This document shows positions 8,019-17,158 of a DNA stretch of 64,000 nt, one piece after another (position 1 is the stretch's first letter; each line of letters begins with the position of its first letter). Under the pieces are notes generated by a model. It saw nothing but the letters and a program-made list of their open reading frames with translations. It made no database searches and had not been told where the DNA came from. The stretch lies in assembly GCF_024204645.1 (NCBI RefSeq), contig NZ_CP100351.1, forward strand, positions 2,108,001-2,172,000, written 5' to 3'. A program made the position numbers and the translations under genes. Source of the DNA: Desulfomicrobium sp. ZS1 (GTDB lineage Bacteria; Desulfobacterota; Desulfovibrionia; Desulfovibrionales; Desulfomicrobiaceae).

Positions 8019-9344
8019 CTAGCGACCCACGCAGAAATAGGCGAACCCCTCCGCCGCCATGAGGGTCGGAGAGTAGAGATTGCGGCCGTCGAAGAGGATG
8101 GGCGCGGTCAGCGCCTTTTTGATCTTGGCGAATTCCGGGTTGCGGAACTGGTTCCATTCCGTGACCACGGCCAGTGCCGAGGCGTCTTTCAAGGCCGCGT
8201 ACTGGTCCTCGCAAATCGTGACCAGAGGGTTATCGGCCAAAATGCGGCGCGCATTGGGACCGGCCACCGGATCGAAAGCCTGCACCCGCATGCCAAGACC
8301 CGTCAGATGCCGGATCAGCTCCAGGGAAGGGGCTTCGCGCATGTCGTCGGTGTTGGCTTTGAAGGCCAGACCCCACAGCGCCAAAGTCTTGCCCTTTACC
8401 CCGCCCTGTTCGGCGAAATACGACTCGATCTTGCGTGCGATGACGGTCTTCTGGCGGTCGTTGACCTCGTCCACGGCGCAAAGGAGCTGCGGCTCGTAGC
8501 CCACACCCTGGGCCGTGCCGATGAGCGCCTTCACGTCTTTGGGGAAGCAGGATCCGCCGTAGCCCACGCCCGGATAGATGAACTGATAGCCGATGCGGTG
8601 ATCGGCGCCGATGCCGTGGCGCACGTCGCGCACGTCGGCCCCGACCTGCTCGCAAATGTTGGCGATCTCGTTGATAAAAGAAATCTTGGTGGCCAGCATG
8701 CAGTTGGCGGCGTACTTGGTCATCTCCGCGCTGCGCACGCCCATGACGATCATCTTTTCGCGGCTGCGGGCATACGGGGCGTAGAGGGTCTTCAAAAGCT
8801 CGGCGGTGCGCACGTTGTCCGTGCCGACCACGACGCGGTCGGGCTTCATGAAATCGTTGACCGCGTCGCCTTCCTTCAGGAATTCGGGGTTGGAGACCAC
8901 ATCGAACTCAATCTTGAGCCCACGCCTGTCCAGCTCCTCCTGCACGGTGGCGCGCACGCTGTCGGCGGTGCCCACGGGGACAGTGGATTTGTCCACGATG
9001 ATCTTGTAGTCATTCATGTGGCGACCCACGTCGCGGGCCACCTGATGCACGTAGCGCAGGTCGGCGGTGCCGTCCTCGCCCTCGGGGGTGCCTACGCAGC
9101 AGAACACGAAAAGGCTGTCCTTCAGACCTTCGGAGAGGTCTGTGGTGAAGGTCAAGCGGCCCTCCTGGGCATTGCGGCGGACCATGGCCTCCAGGCCGGG
9201 CTCATAGATGTGCACGTCACCCTTTTTGAGGCGCGTGATGACCTCGGGATTGATGTCGACACAGGTCACGGCGTTGCCCATCTCGGCGAAACAGGCGGCG
9301 GAGACCAGGCCCACGTAACCCGTTCCGACAATACATATATTCAT
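8019..9344 (-). CDS. ugd: UDP-glucose 6-dehydrogenase
   Basis: NAD-dependent two-step oxidation of UDP-glucose to UDP-glucuronate, precursor for surface polysaccharides, cytoplasm. It is 441 residues, family length. N-terminal Rossmann motif GTGYVGLVSAACFAEMG, central VDKSTVPVGT and NPEFLKEGDAV, catalytic cysteine in GYGGSCFPKD (about residue 260), then the C-terminal UDP-binding domain with GLAFKANTDDMREAPS. AAGGAG stands 9 bases before ATG 9344. It lies 34 bp after the cyuA-like gene on the same strand, so probably one transcript, though the functions are not obviously linked. Confidence 0.95.
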   Translation of the reverse strand: MNICIVGTGYVGLVSAACFAEMGNAVTCVDINPEVITRLKKGDVHIYEPGLEAMVRRNAQEGRLTFTTDLSEGLKDSLFVFCCVGTPEGEDGTADLRYVHQVARDVGRHMNDYKIIVDKSTVPVGTADSVRATVQEELDRRGLKIEFDVVSNPEFLKEGDAVNDFMKPDRVVVGTDNVRTAELLKTLYAPYARSREKMIVMGVRSAEMTKYAANCMLATKISFINEIANICEQVGADVRDVRHGIGADHRIGYQFIYPGVGYGGSCFPKDVKALIGTAQGVGYEPQLLCAVDEVNDRQKTVIARKIESYFAEQGGVKGKTLALWGLAFKANTDDMREAPSLELIRHLTGLGMRVQAFDPVAGPNARRILADNPLVTICEDQYAALKDASALAVVTEWNQFRNPEFAKIKKALTAPILFDGRNLYSPTLMAAEGFAYFCVGR

Positions 9345-9378
9345 TGGTATGTACTCCTTTTGGCTGGCTTTTTGAAAA

Positions 9379-10686
9379 TCAGAACCCGGAGAAACGCTTG
9401 GCCAGCATTATTTTCAGAATGGTCCGGTCGGTTTCGATCATGCCTTCGGTGCTGAGCATGCCGATGTTCCGCATGGTCTCTTCGGGCGAAGCGCCGATGA
9501 TTCCGTCGGTGTCCATGACATTTATACCTTGCAGTGAAAAAAGAGCGGCCTGCACGGCCGTGCCTGCGGCCGTGGCCAGCTTGAGCGAGCATCCGGCCTT
9601 GGCCCCGTCGCAGATGACCCCGGCCAGATCTTCGATGATGTTCTTGATGGCCCCGGCGATGTGGGCCAGATTGCCGCCCAGCAGATAGGCGATGCCCGCG
9701 CTGGCCCCGGCCCCGGCGGCCACGGAGCAGCCGCAGATGGCGGAAAGCCGCCCGGTGTGGGCCTTGACGTAGGCCGTAACCAGATGGCTCAGCGCCATGG
9801 CTTCGAGCACGTCCTTCTCGTCGCAGACGATGAAATCGCGGATGGCCCAGATGGGCAGAATGGCGGTCAGGCCGTGATTGCCGCTCCCGGCGGAGCTCAT
9901 GGCCGGCAGCTTGACCCCGCCCATGCGTGCGTCCGAAGCGGCCGACGTGAGGATACGCGCGGCCAGGATCATATCCCGGCAAATAAGCTTCTGACGCACC
10001 AAGCGGTCCAGAGCCTTGCCGATGCCGAGGCCGGGACCGAACTTGAGGCCATGCTCGGCCAGGCGCATGTTGGTGCGCACCCCTTCCATCAGAAATTCGC
10101 GGTCCTCGTCGTCCAGATCGTCAAGCAGTCGAACCAGATCCGCCAGGGACAGGGCCTTGATCCAGGCCTCCAGGCGGGGCATTTCGCTGGAGGCGGCAAT
10201 CGTGCTCGACGTCTGGGCGCGGGGCAAAACGGTTCCGTCCAGGCTCACGCTAACCACGTTGTCGTGCATGTCGCGGACCACGGCCTCGGCCACGTGCGAG
10301 CCGTCGAAAACCTCGGCGCGGATGAAAAGGCCGCGCTGGTCCTGGAGCAGGTTCAAGCTCACGCCGCCGTCACGGACAAGGGCGCGCGCCGCCTGCACGG
10401 ATTCTTCATCCAGCGGTTCAAGGACTTCCAACCCCAGGGACGCATCGCCGCCGAAAACCCCCAGGGCTCCGGCCAGATCCAGTCCGCTCAGGCCCCCGGT
10501 GCCGGGAATGATGACGGCCAGCCCGTTCTTGTAAATATTGGGGTCGACCCACAAATCCACCCGCTCGGGCCTGCCCGGCAGAACAGCCCTGGCAGCGGCG
10601 GCGGCCAGGGCCACAGCCACCGGCTCGGTGCAGCCCAAAGCCGGCGCGACCTGCATTCGCAAAATATCCTTGACGCAAAAGCTCAT
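9379..10686 (-). CDS. CyuA/UPF0597 family [4Fe-4S] cysteine desulfidase (L-serine dehydratase-like)
   Basis: Family members break L-cysteine into pyruvate, ammonia and sulfide with an oxygen-sensitive iron-sulfur cluster; this is known for the archaeal enzyme and CyuA. It is 435 residues, the family length. Seen are the N-terminal GCTEPVAVA motif (cluster cysteine, residue 19), the SSAGSGNHGL segment, and cysteines in SAICGCSVAAGAGAS and DGAKAGCSLK that suit cluster ligation. A dedicated transporter (CyuP) is not next to it. In a sulfidogenic anaerobe a role in cysteine catabolism or detoxification is reasonable. Serine dehydratase activity is the main alternative. Confidence 0.85.
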   Translation of the reverse strand: MSFCVKDILRMQVAPALGCTEPVAVALAAAAARAVLPGRPERVDLWVDPNIYKNGLAVIIPGTGGLSGLDLAGALGVFGGDASLGLEVLEPLDEESVQAARALVRDGGVSLNLLQDQRGLFIRAEVFDGSHVAEAVVRDMHDNVVSVSLDGTVLPRAQTSSTIAASSEMPRLEAWIKALSLADLVRLLDDLDDEDREFLMEGVRTNMRLAEHGLKFGPGLGIGKALDRLVRQKLICRDMILAARILTSAASDARMGGVKLPAMSSAGSGNHGLTAILPIWAIRDFIVCDEKDVLEAMALSHLVTAYVKAHTGRLSAICGCSVAAGAGASAGIAYLLGGNLAHIAGAIKNIIEDLAGVICDGAKAGCSLKLATAAGTAVQAALFSLQGINVMDTDGIIGASPEETMRNIGMLSTEGMIETDRTILKIMLAKRFSGF

Positions 10687-10755
10687 TGCAGCCTCACGAA
10701 AATGTTCGCAAAAAGCGAACCCATGGCCGAGTTGGAACAGGCTGTCAATTACGCC

Positions 10756-10947
10756 TTAGTCGCGCACATCCAGATTCGGTTCGAAAAGCTGCACCAGCCG
10801 CACGAAAAGGTCCGGAATCTTGTCCGGGTCGGCGGCGGCCGATCCGGCATAAATCTTGGTAATTTCCAGAGCGGTGTCGATGCCCGTGGTCTTGCCGAAA
10901 CCCACATCGAAAAAATCATCCAGGCGCTTGCGCAATTCGGTATCCAT
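10756..10947 (-). CDS. Small hypothetical protein (63 residues)
   Basis: Begins MDTELRKRLDDFFDVGFGKT and ends LFEPNLDVRD. It is acidic and leucine-rich, with no signal peptide or membrane segment. A GGGGGGTGG tract ends 3 bases before ATG 10947, giving a purine-rich ribosome site; GTG 10953 is a less likely start. It lies 69 bp upstream of the cyuA-like gene on the same strand. Amphipathic helices are predicted by eye. I do not recognise the family. It could be a small partner or adaptor of the downstream enzyme, but nothing in the sequence proves that. Confidence 0.5.
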   Translation of the reverse strand: MDTELRKRLDDFFDVGFGKTTGIDTALEITKIYAGSAAADPDKIPDLFVRLVQLFEPNLDVRD

Positions 10948-11070
10948 GTCCACCCCCCGGAAAAATACGTTGTTGCATGCCCATGCGCCGATTCGGCGCT
11001 CTCAAAAAAGCATTTAACACGGCCGGACACAAATTCCAACGCCAATCACGCACGTCATTTCCCACACCAC

Positions 11071-11101
11071 AAAAAAAGGCGCGTCCCTTGCGAAACGCGC
11101 C
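11071..11101 (-). terminator. Rho-independent terminator of potABCD
   Basis: Stem GGCGCGT (11078-11084) with ACGCGCC (11095-11101), loop of 10, followed on the minus strand by seven T (complement of 11071-11077). It begins 24 bases after the potD stop. Confidence 0.85.
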
Positions 11102-11125
11102 ACAGCTCGTGCACACATCTTTTCG

Positions 11126-12154
11126 CTACTGCGTTTTGAGCCGCATCCAGCACTCTTCGTAGGCCTTCACGGCCGGACCCAGGTCGGTCTCAAATTCGCC
11201 CCGAGCCATGTCATCGGGACCGGGGTAAACGATGGTGTTTCCGCGTACATCTTCGGGAAGAATTGCCTGGGCAGCCAGATTGGGAGAGGAATAGCCCATC
11301 TCCTGACAGATAAACGCCGCCACTTCGGGCCGCAGGAGGTAGTCGATGAAAAGGTGGGCGTTGTCCACGTTGGCCGCATTTTTGGGGATGCAAAGATTGT
11401 CGACCCAGAGACTGAAACCTTCGGTGGGGTATACGTAGCGGATGTCCGGATTTTCGTCCGAAGCGATATAGGCCTCGCCGTTCCAAAGCACAGCCGCCTG
11501 CACCTCGTTGTTCAAGAGCGCCTGCTTGGGGGAGTCAGAATCAAAGACGCGCACGCTCGCCATGAGCGGCATCAGCAGCTCGCAGGCCTCGGCCACTTTG
11601 GCCGGGTCGGTCTCGTTGAGCGAGTAGCCCAGACGCTTCAGGCCCATGCCGAGCACTCCGCGCATGTCGTTGGGCAGCAGGATTTTGCCTTTAAGTTCCG
11701 GCTTCCACAGGTCGGCGTAGGACGTGACCGCCGCCGCGACCGGGTTCGTGGTGTTCACGGCGATGGCCGTGGAACCCCACATGTAGGGCACGCTGTAGGT
11801 GTTGTCCGGATCAAAGGCCTGGTTCATGAGCTTGGGATTCACGTTGGCCAGATTGGTCAGCTTGGTTTTGTCCAGGGGCATGAGCAGCCCCTCCTTGTGC
11901 ATGCGGGCCACGAAATCCGTGGACGGCACGATGAGGTCGTACCCCTTGGCATCGACCATCCTGATCTTGGCGTAGAGGGCCTCATTGCTGTCGTAGGTAG
12001 ACATGATGACCTTGATGCCGGTCTCTTTGGTGAAATCCTCAAGCACGCTGTCCGGCATGTATTCGGACCAATTGTAGACATACAGTTCCTTGGATGCCGC
12101 CAATGCCTGGGCAGCCAGCATGAGGCACAGGACAGTGAATACCAATCGTTTCAT
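11126..12154 (-). CDS. potD: Spermidine/putrescine-binding periplasmic protein
   Basis: Binds polyamine in the periplasm and delivers it to PotBC. It is 342 residues, close to E. coli PotD. Signal peptide MKRLVFTVLCLMLAAQALA, mature start SKELYVYNWSEYMPDS, which is the PotD/PotF hallmark. Polyamine-pocket features such as YDSNEALYAK, VPSTDFVARM and LWNGEAY are visible. GGAGAAATA precedes ATG 12154. The start overlaps the potC stop by one base (TAATG), so the four genes are translationally linked. It is the last gene of the operon, before a strong terminator. Confidence 0.92.
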   Translation of the reverse strand: MKRLVFTVLCLMLAAQALAASKELYVYNWSEYMPDSVLEDFTKETGIKVIMSTYDSNEALYAKIRMVDAKGYDLIVPSTDFVARMHKEGLLMPLDKTKLTNLANVNPKLMNQAFDPDNTYSVPYMWGSTAIAVNTTNPVAAAVTSYADLWKPELKGKILLPNDMRGVLGMGLKRLGYSLNETDPAKVAEACELLMPLMASVRVFDSDSPKQALLNNEVQAAVLWNGEAYIASDENPDIRYVYPTEGFSLWVDNLCIPKNAANVDNAHLFIDYLLRPEVAAFICQEMGYSSPNLAAQAILPEDVRGNTIVYPGPDDMARGEFETDLGPAVKAYEECWMRLKTQ

Positions 12155-12915
12155 TATTTCTCCTTCAGAAAGCGCTGCGACACGAAGACAGCCACAACGG
12201 TTATAAGGATCATGATCGCACACAGGGCATTGACCTCGGGTTTGAGGCCCAGGCGGACCATGGAATAGATGCGCAAAGGCAGGACCTCGAACGTGGGTCC
12301 GGTGGTGAAGAAACTGATGATCACGTCGTCGATGGACAGGGTGAAACTGAGGAACCACCCGGCCAGAACAGCGGGAAAAACCATGGGCAAGACCACATGC
12401 CTGAAGACCTCGTACTCACCCGCCCCGAGGTCCCGGGCGGCTTCCACTACGTGCGGGTCGAACCCCTGCAGACGGCCGTAGACGGTGATGCTGACAAAGG
12501 GCACGCACAGGGTGATGTGGGCCATGAGTAGGGTCCAGAACCCCAGCGGCAGGGACAGGGCCATGAAGAGCACCAAAAGCGAAATGCCGATAACGATATC
12601 CGGAGACATCATCATGACAAAAAGCGAGGTATGGATGACCTTGCGCGACGGAAAACGCCAGCGCTGCAGGGCCATGGCGATGAGCGTGCCCAGGATGCTG
12701 GAGCAAGTTGCCGCCAGCGCCGCGATAAGAAGCGAGTGCAGGGCCGCCTGCATAAGCGCGGTGTTGCCGAAGAGCTTTACATACCAGTCCAGGGTCAGAC
12801 CTTTCCAGGCCATGGAAAAACGGGACGAGTTGAACGAATAAGCGATCATGACGCCCAGCGGCAGATACAGGAAGACAAAGACCAGCGTGACGTAAAGAAC
12901 GCGCAGCTTTCGCAT
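12154..12915 (-). CDS. potC: Spermidine/putrescine ABC permease PotC
   Basis: One of two inner-membrane channel subunits. It is 253 residues with about six hydrophobic segments. The EAA loop for PotA contact reads VVEAARDLGAGEYEVFRHVVLP. The hallmark SIDDVIISFFTTGP near the C-terminus is typical of PotC/PotI. Stop overlaps the potD start; start overlaps the potB stop at 12915. Confidence 0.93.
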   Translation of the reverse strand: MRKLRVLYVTLVFVFLYLPLGVMIAYSFNSSRFSMAWKGLTLDWYVKLFGNTALMQAALHSLLIAALAATCSSILGTLIAMALQRWRFPSRKVIHTSLFVMMMSPDIVIGISLLVLFMALSLPLGFWTLLMAHITLCVPFVSITVYGRLQGFDPHVVEAARDLGAGEYEVFRHVVLPMVFPAVLAGWFLSFTLSIDDVIISFFTTGPTFEVLPLRIYSMVRLGLKPEVNALCAIMILITVVAVFVSQRFLKEK

Positions 12916-13766
12916 CAGGCCTCCTTCCTGCCCAGCCGGGCAGCGCTCTTCCAGTAGAGAAGGAGCATCACGCCCATGAGCACGGTCAGAGTCACGCTGG
13001 CCGCAGCTCCCAAAGGCCAGTCGCGGGTGGTCAGAAACTGGTCGCGAATGAAGTTGCCAAGCAGCATGGCCTTGGCCCCGCCGAGCACGTCGGACACGTA
13101 GAACATGCCGATACCCGGCAGAAAGACCAACATGCAGCCCGAAACGATGCCGGGCATGGTCAAGGGCACGACCACTTTCCAGAATGCCCGCCAGGGACTC
13201 GCGCCCAGATCCCGGGCCGCTTCAAGATAGCGGCGGTCGAGGCGCTCCAGGGCCGCGTAAAGGGGCAGGATCATGAACGGAAGCAGCGTGTACACCAAGC
13301 CCAGGACCACGGCTCCGGGGGTGTACATCATGGCCAGGGGCGAATCGATGATACCCAAGGCCAGGAGCACATTGTTCACGATGCCGCTGGAGTTGAGCAT
13401 GGCGGTCATGGCGTAGGTGCGCACCAGAGAATTGGTCCAGAACGGGATGATCACCAGCAGAAGCAGGGTGTTGCGCAGCGGCTTGGGAGTCCGGGCCAGA
13501 ACGGCGGCGAAAGGATAGGCCGTGACGAGACAGATGACCGTGACCAGTCCGGAGAGACGCAGGGAAGACAACAGAATGCCCAGATGAGTCGCATCCATCA
13601 GCCGGGCGTAGTTATTGAATGAAAAGCCGGGCTCAATGAAGTTCGCGGAAGACGTGGAGCTGAAACTGGCCAAGAAGACCAGGACATTGGGTACAAAAGC
13701 AAAAATCGCCATCCAGGAGATGGCGCCGACTATGACGGCGAGCTTGAAGAAGCCGTCATTTTTCAT
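12915..13766 (-). CDS. potB: Spermidine/putrescine ABC permease PotB
   Basis: Second inner-membrane subunit, 283 residues and about six hydrophobic segments. It has the PotB motifs FWTNSLVRTYAM and the EAA loop YLEAARDLGASPWRAFWKV. Start ATG 13766 lies inside the end of potA (11-base overlap), supporting coupled translation. Confidence 0.93.
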   Translation of the reverse strand: MKNDGFFKLAVIVGAISWMAIFAFVPNVLVFLASFSSTSSANFIEPGFSFNNYARLMDATHLGILLSSLRLSGLVTVICLVTAYPFAAVLARTPKPLRNTLLLLVIIPFWTNSLVRTYAMTAMLNSSGIVNNVLLALGIIDSPLAMMYTPGAVVLGLVYTLLPFMILPLYAALERLDRRYLEAARDLGASPWRAFWKVVVPLTMPGIVSGCMLVFLPGIGMFYVSDVLGGAKAMLLGNFIRDQFLTTRDWPLGAAASVTLTVLMGVMLLLYWKSAARLGRKEA

Positions 13767-14901
13767 GCGGCAGCACCACTTCCCAGCCCTCGACCCAGCT
13801 CACGGCCACCCGATCGGCGGCCCGAAAATACACGGTCTCGTCGTCCTCGTTGAAAAATTCCGTGGCCGTGACCGTGCCGCCGGCATCGAGCCGGACCACG
13901 ACGTCATAGGTCGCACCCTTGTAGATCGTCTCCTCCACCGTGCCCACCAGGGAGCGGTCACGGGCAAAGACGTCTTCCAACTCAGGGTCCTCGGCCAGAT
14001 CTTTTAGCGTCTCGACCCGCAGATCCTCGGGGCGCAGCAGGATGTGCACCTTCTCGCCGGGCCGGAAGGCATGGCTGGTGCGCATGAACACGTCGAGCCC
14101 CTGGGCCCGCACCCTGGCGCGGGCCTCGCCCAGCTCCACCACCTCGGCGTCGATGATGTTGATCTCGCCTACGAAGCGGGCCACGTAGAGGTTGCGGGGC
14201 TCCTCGTACACGCTGACCGGAGTGCCGATCTGCTCGATATGGCCGTTGTTCATGACCACGACGCGGTCGGACATGGAAAAGGCCTCTTCCTGGTCGTGGG
14301 TGACCAGGACAAAGGTGATGCCGAGCTTGCGCTGCAAGTGTTTGAGATCAAGCTGCATTTGCTTGCGCAGCCGGTAATCGAGAGCGGAAAGAGGCTCATC
14401 CAGGAGCAGGACGAGAGGCCGGTTGATTATGGCCCTGGCAATGGCCACGCGCTGCTGCTGCCCGCCGGAAAGTTTGCCGACCATGCGCATATCGAAACCT
14501 TCGAGCTGGACCAGCCGCAAGGTCTCGCGGACTTCGGCAAAGACTTCGGCGGCCGGGCGCTTCTTCATGCGCAGCCCAAAGGCGACGTTGTCGAACACGT
14601 TCATGTGCGGGAAAAGCGCGTAGCTCTGAAAGACCGTATTGACATTGCGGCGCTCCGGAGGGAGATCGGTCACGATCGTGCCGTCAATGAATATGGATCC
14701 GGCGGTGGCGCTTTCAAAGCCGGCCACAAGGCGCAGGATGGTTGTCTTGCCGCAACCCGAAGGCCCAAGGATGGTCAAAAACTCGCCGCGCTGCACGTCG
14801 AGGGACACGTCCGTCAGGGCATGCTGACCATCGTAACTCTTTGCCACGTTCCGCAATTGAACGATCGGCAACGCCCGGCTCTGCGCAGCGGAATCCGTCA
14901 T
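13756..14901 (-). CDS. potA: Spermidine/putrescine ABC ATPase PotA
   Basis: ATPase of the polyamine importer. It is 381 residues. Walker A GPSGCGKTT, Q-loop FQSYALFPHMNV, signature LSGGQQQRVA, Walker B VLLLDEPLSALD, and the H-loop VTHDQEEA. The C-terminal TOBE domain (RPEDLRVE, GTVEETIYKG) is the polyamine-sensing regulatory part in this family. GGAGGGGG ends two bases before ATG 14901. It is the first gene of potABCD. A TTGACT on the minus strand near 15000 could be a -35, but I see no convincing -10. Confidence 0.94.
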   Translation of the reverse strand: MTDSAAQSRALPIVQLRNVAKSYDGQHALTDVSLDVQRGEFLTILGPSGCGKTTILRLVAGFESATAGSIFIDGTIVTDLPPERRNVNTVFQSYALFPHMNVFDNVAFGLRMKKRPAAEVFAEVRETLRLVQLEGFDMRMVGKLSGGQQQRVAIARAIINRPLVLLLDEPLSALDYRLRKQMQLDLKHLQRKLGITFVLVTHDQEEAFSMSDRVVVMNNGHIEQIGTPVSVYEEPRNLYVARFVGEINIIDAEVVELGEARARVRAQGLDVFMRTSHAFRPGEKVHILLRPEDLRVETLKDLAEDPELEDVFARDRSLVGTVEETIYKGATYDVVVRLDAGGTVTATEFFNEDDETVYFRAADRVAVSWVEGWEVVLPHEK

Positions 14902-15118
14902 GACCCCCTCCAGACAAATAATTCAGCCGGGGCGCAGACATGGCGACACTTCCCAGCAAGCCCTTTTTTCTGGAGAAGATAGAGTGCCGAGTCAAGGACA
15001 ATTTTCCAACATACGTCATGCCCCCCTGTGCAAGAACGTGAGGAAAAGGACATGGCTGGCGCATGGCGAGAAATAATGGCAAAGACCCTTCGCATATCAT
15101 AGAGGCTGGCACCCGGCC

Positions 15119-15148
15119 TTGACTTCCACTTTGGAAGGCGCAGATAAA
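15119..15148 (+). promoter_or_regulatory. Candidate promoter of the nnr operon
   Basis: TTGACT (15119-15124), 18-base spacer, GATAAA (15143-15148). Transcription would start near 15155, leaving a leader of only about 16 bases with AAGGAG directly before ATG 15171. The remaining divergent spacer (14902-15118) shows no gene. Confidence 0.45.
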
Positions 15149-15170
15149 GACCTCACATGAAGGAGATCAA

Positions 15171-16727
15171 ATGGTTACCCTTTTGCCCACTCCCGAGGAA
15201 ATGTCCCGCTGGGACAGACTGACCATCGATGAGTTCGGGCTGTCCGGACAAATCCTGATGGAAAACGCCAGCAGGGCCGCTCTCTATGCCCTTAAAAAAG
15301 AATTCGGCCCCTTGCGAGCCGCGTCGGTCATGGTTTTTGCCGGTCCCGGCAACAATGGCGGCGATGCCTTCGCCCTGGCCAGACATCTGGTCAATCTGGG
15401 AGCGACGGTCCTCATCCTGCACGCCAAGCACCTCGCGCAATATACCCAGGATTCCGCCTACCATCTGAAGCTGGCCATGGACATGGGCATCCCCTGCTCC
15501 TACCTGCCCGAATACGAGATGGATCTGGTGCCAAGGATCGACATTATCGTGGACGGCCTGCTCGGAACCGGCTTCGAGGGCCCGCTGCGACCTAATATGC
15601 AGGCATGGATCAAGTCCATCAACAAACTGGGCGTCCATTCCTATGTCCTGTCGCTGGACATCCCCTCGGGGCTCAGCGGCACCACGGGCCAGCCCATGCC
15701 TCAAGCGGTCGAAGCCGACCTGACCGTGACCTTCGAGGAGGCCAAGCTCGGACTCTTCCTGCCCCCGGCCAAAAAACATGTGGGCAAGCTGGTCACGTCC
15801 AAGATCGGCATTCCCCGCCACATCAAGGACCAGCATCCCACCGCCCACGTTGCCCTGGGGCCGGACCTTGCGGATCTGCTGCCTGAACCGAGCGCGACCA
15901 TGCACAAGGGAGACGCAGGACATATTCTGATCCTGGGCGGCTCCCCCGGCCTGACCGGCGCGCCCATGCTTGCGGCCCGGGCGGCCTTTCGCTCCGGTGC
16001 CGGACTGGTCAGCATCGCGTGTCCCAAGGCCCTGACTTCGGCCTACGGAAACTTCCCCGAAATCATGACTCTGGGCCTCGGCAATTCTGACCAGTGGTGC
16101 TCAGAGTGCTTCGATTCCCTGCTGCCGAGTCTTTCGCGCTTCTCCGCCGTGGTCTTCGGGCCCGGCCTTGGCCGCACCGACGGAGCCATGGCCTTTCTGG
16201 AACGCTATCTGGCCCTGCCTCACGCCAGGACCCTCTACGATGCCGACGCCCTCTTCCTCCTGGCCCAGCGCCCCGACCTCCTGGCCCTCATCGGCCCGGA
16301 CGCGGTGCTGACCCCGCATCCCGGCGAGATGGCCAATTTCTTCGGCGTCACGGCCGGGGCCATCAATCTCGCCAGGGCCTGCTTTGCACGAGAATTTTCA
16401 TTCGGACGCTGCGTCAATCTGGTCTTGAAGGGCGCGGCGACCATCGTCGCCGGACACGAAGACCCCATTTCCATCTCACCCTTCTGCGCCCCGAACCTGG
16501 CCATTGGCGGATCGGGCGACGTCCTCGCCGGAATCATCGGCAGTCTGATGGCCCAAGGGCACCCGCCATTGACCGCCGCCCGGATCGGCGTGTATTGGCA
16601 CGGGTATGCGGGCACTCAGCTCGCCAATGATTTCCCGTACCGGGGCAACACCCCCATGGAAATCGCCGATTACCTGCCAACCGCCTTGAAGGAGTGGAAA
16701 AAATGCGTACAGCTCAAGATATCATGA
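15171..16727 (+). CDS. nnr: Bifunctional NAD(P)H-hydrate epimerase / ADP-dependent NAD(P)HX dehydratase
   Basis: Repairs hydrated nicotinamide cofactors: the N-terminal YjeF_N domain epimerises R/S-NAD(P)HX, and the C-terminal ribokinase-like carbohydrate-kinase domain dehydrates S-NAD(P)HX using ADP. It is 518 residues, the standard fused length. Seen: FAGPGNNGGDAFALAR (about 55-70) and SLDIPSGLSG in the first domain; MHKGDAGHILILGGSPGLTGAP, DADAL, LTPHPGEMA and NLAIGGSGDVLAGIIG in the second. AAGGAG is 6 bases before the ATG. It overlaps the CBS gene by 25 bases, beginning a coupled operon nnr-CBS-tsaE-rarA; nnr-tsaE adjacency is widely conserved. Confidence 0.95.
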   Translation: MVTLLPTPEEMSRWDRLTIDEFGLSGQILMENASRAALYALKKEFGPLRAASVMVFAGPGNNGGDAFALARHLVNLGATVLILHAKHLAQYTQDSAYHLKLAMDMGIPCSYLPEYEMDLVPRIDIIVDGLLGTGFEGPLRPNMQAWIKSINKLGVHSYVLSLDIPSGLSGTTGQPMPQAVEADLTVTFEEAKLGLFLPPAKKHVGKLVTSKIGIPRHIKDQHPTAHVALGPDLADLLPEPSATMHKGDAGHILILGGSPGLTGAPMLAARAAFRSGAGLVSIACPKALTSAYGNFPEIMTLGLGNSDQWCSECFDSLLPSLSRFSAVVFGPGLGRTDGAMAFLERYLALPHARTLYDADALFLLAQRPDLLALIGPDAVLTPHPGEMANFFGVTAGAINLARACFAREFSFGRCVNLVLKGAATIVAGHEDPISISPFCAPNLAIGGSGDVLAGIIGSLMAQGHPPLTAARIGVYWHGYAGTQLANDFPYRGNTPMEIADYLPTALKEWKKCVQLKIS

Positions 16728-17158
16728 CCACCGAGATCATCACCATCAGCCCCGAGGCAGACATTAGCGAAGCCGTGAAAATCCTGCTCGACAAGGGTGT
16801 CAACGGACTTCCAGTGGTCGACAGCACCGGCCAGCTGGTCGGCATCCTGTGTCAGAGCGATCTGGTCCGCATGCAGAAAAGCCTGCCCATCCCCTCTCTT
16901 TTCACCCTGCTGGACGGCTTCGTGCCCATGTCCTCCTCGGCGCTGCTTGAAGCCGAGGTCAGGCGCATTGCCGCTTCCAAGGTTTCCGACGCCATGAGCG
17001 CGAAAGTGGTCACCATCGGTCCGGACATGACTATCGACGAAATCGCGGCCCTCATGGTCGACAAAAAATTCCACACCCTGCCTGTCACGAACAAAGGCCA
17101 GTTGCTGGGTGTTGTCGGCAAGAAAGACGTCATTAAAACCCTGATCCCTCATTCATGA
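16703..17158 (+). CDS. Tandem CBS-domain protein
   Basis: Soluble 151-residue protein made of two CBS motifs: MRTAQDIMTTEIITISPEA...GLPVVDSTGQLVGILCQSDL and VSDAMSAKVVTIGPDM...HTLPVTNKGQLLGVVGKKDV. Such pairs form a Bateman module that binds adenine nucleotides. No catalytic domain is attached, so it probably acts as a free regulator or sensor; the target is unknown. ATG 16703 is chosen because AAGGAG ends 8 bases before it; a GTG at 16694 overlaps that ribosome site. It overlaps nnr (25 bases) and tsaE (4 bases). Confidence 0.88.
   Translation: MRTAQDIMTTEIITISPEADISEAVKILLDKGVNGLPVVDSTGQLVGILCQSDLVRMQKSLPIPSLFTLLDGFVPMSSSALLEAEVRRIAASKVSDAMSAKVVTIGPDMTIDEIAALMVDKKFHTLPVTNKGQLLGVVGKKDVIKTLIPHS

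Noticed and set aside
10749-11045. 98-codon minus-strand frame over the small hypothetical gene
   Set aside because: Trp/Cys/Arg-rich composition typical of a shadow; the 63-residue frame has the better ribosome site and composition.
16694-16702. GTG start for the CBS protein
   Set aside because: It overlaps the AAGGAG ribosome site that serves ATG 16703.
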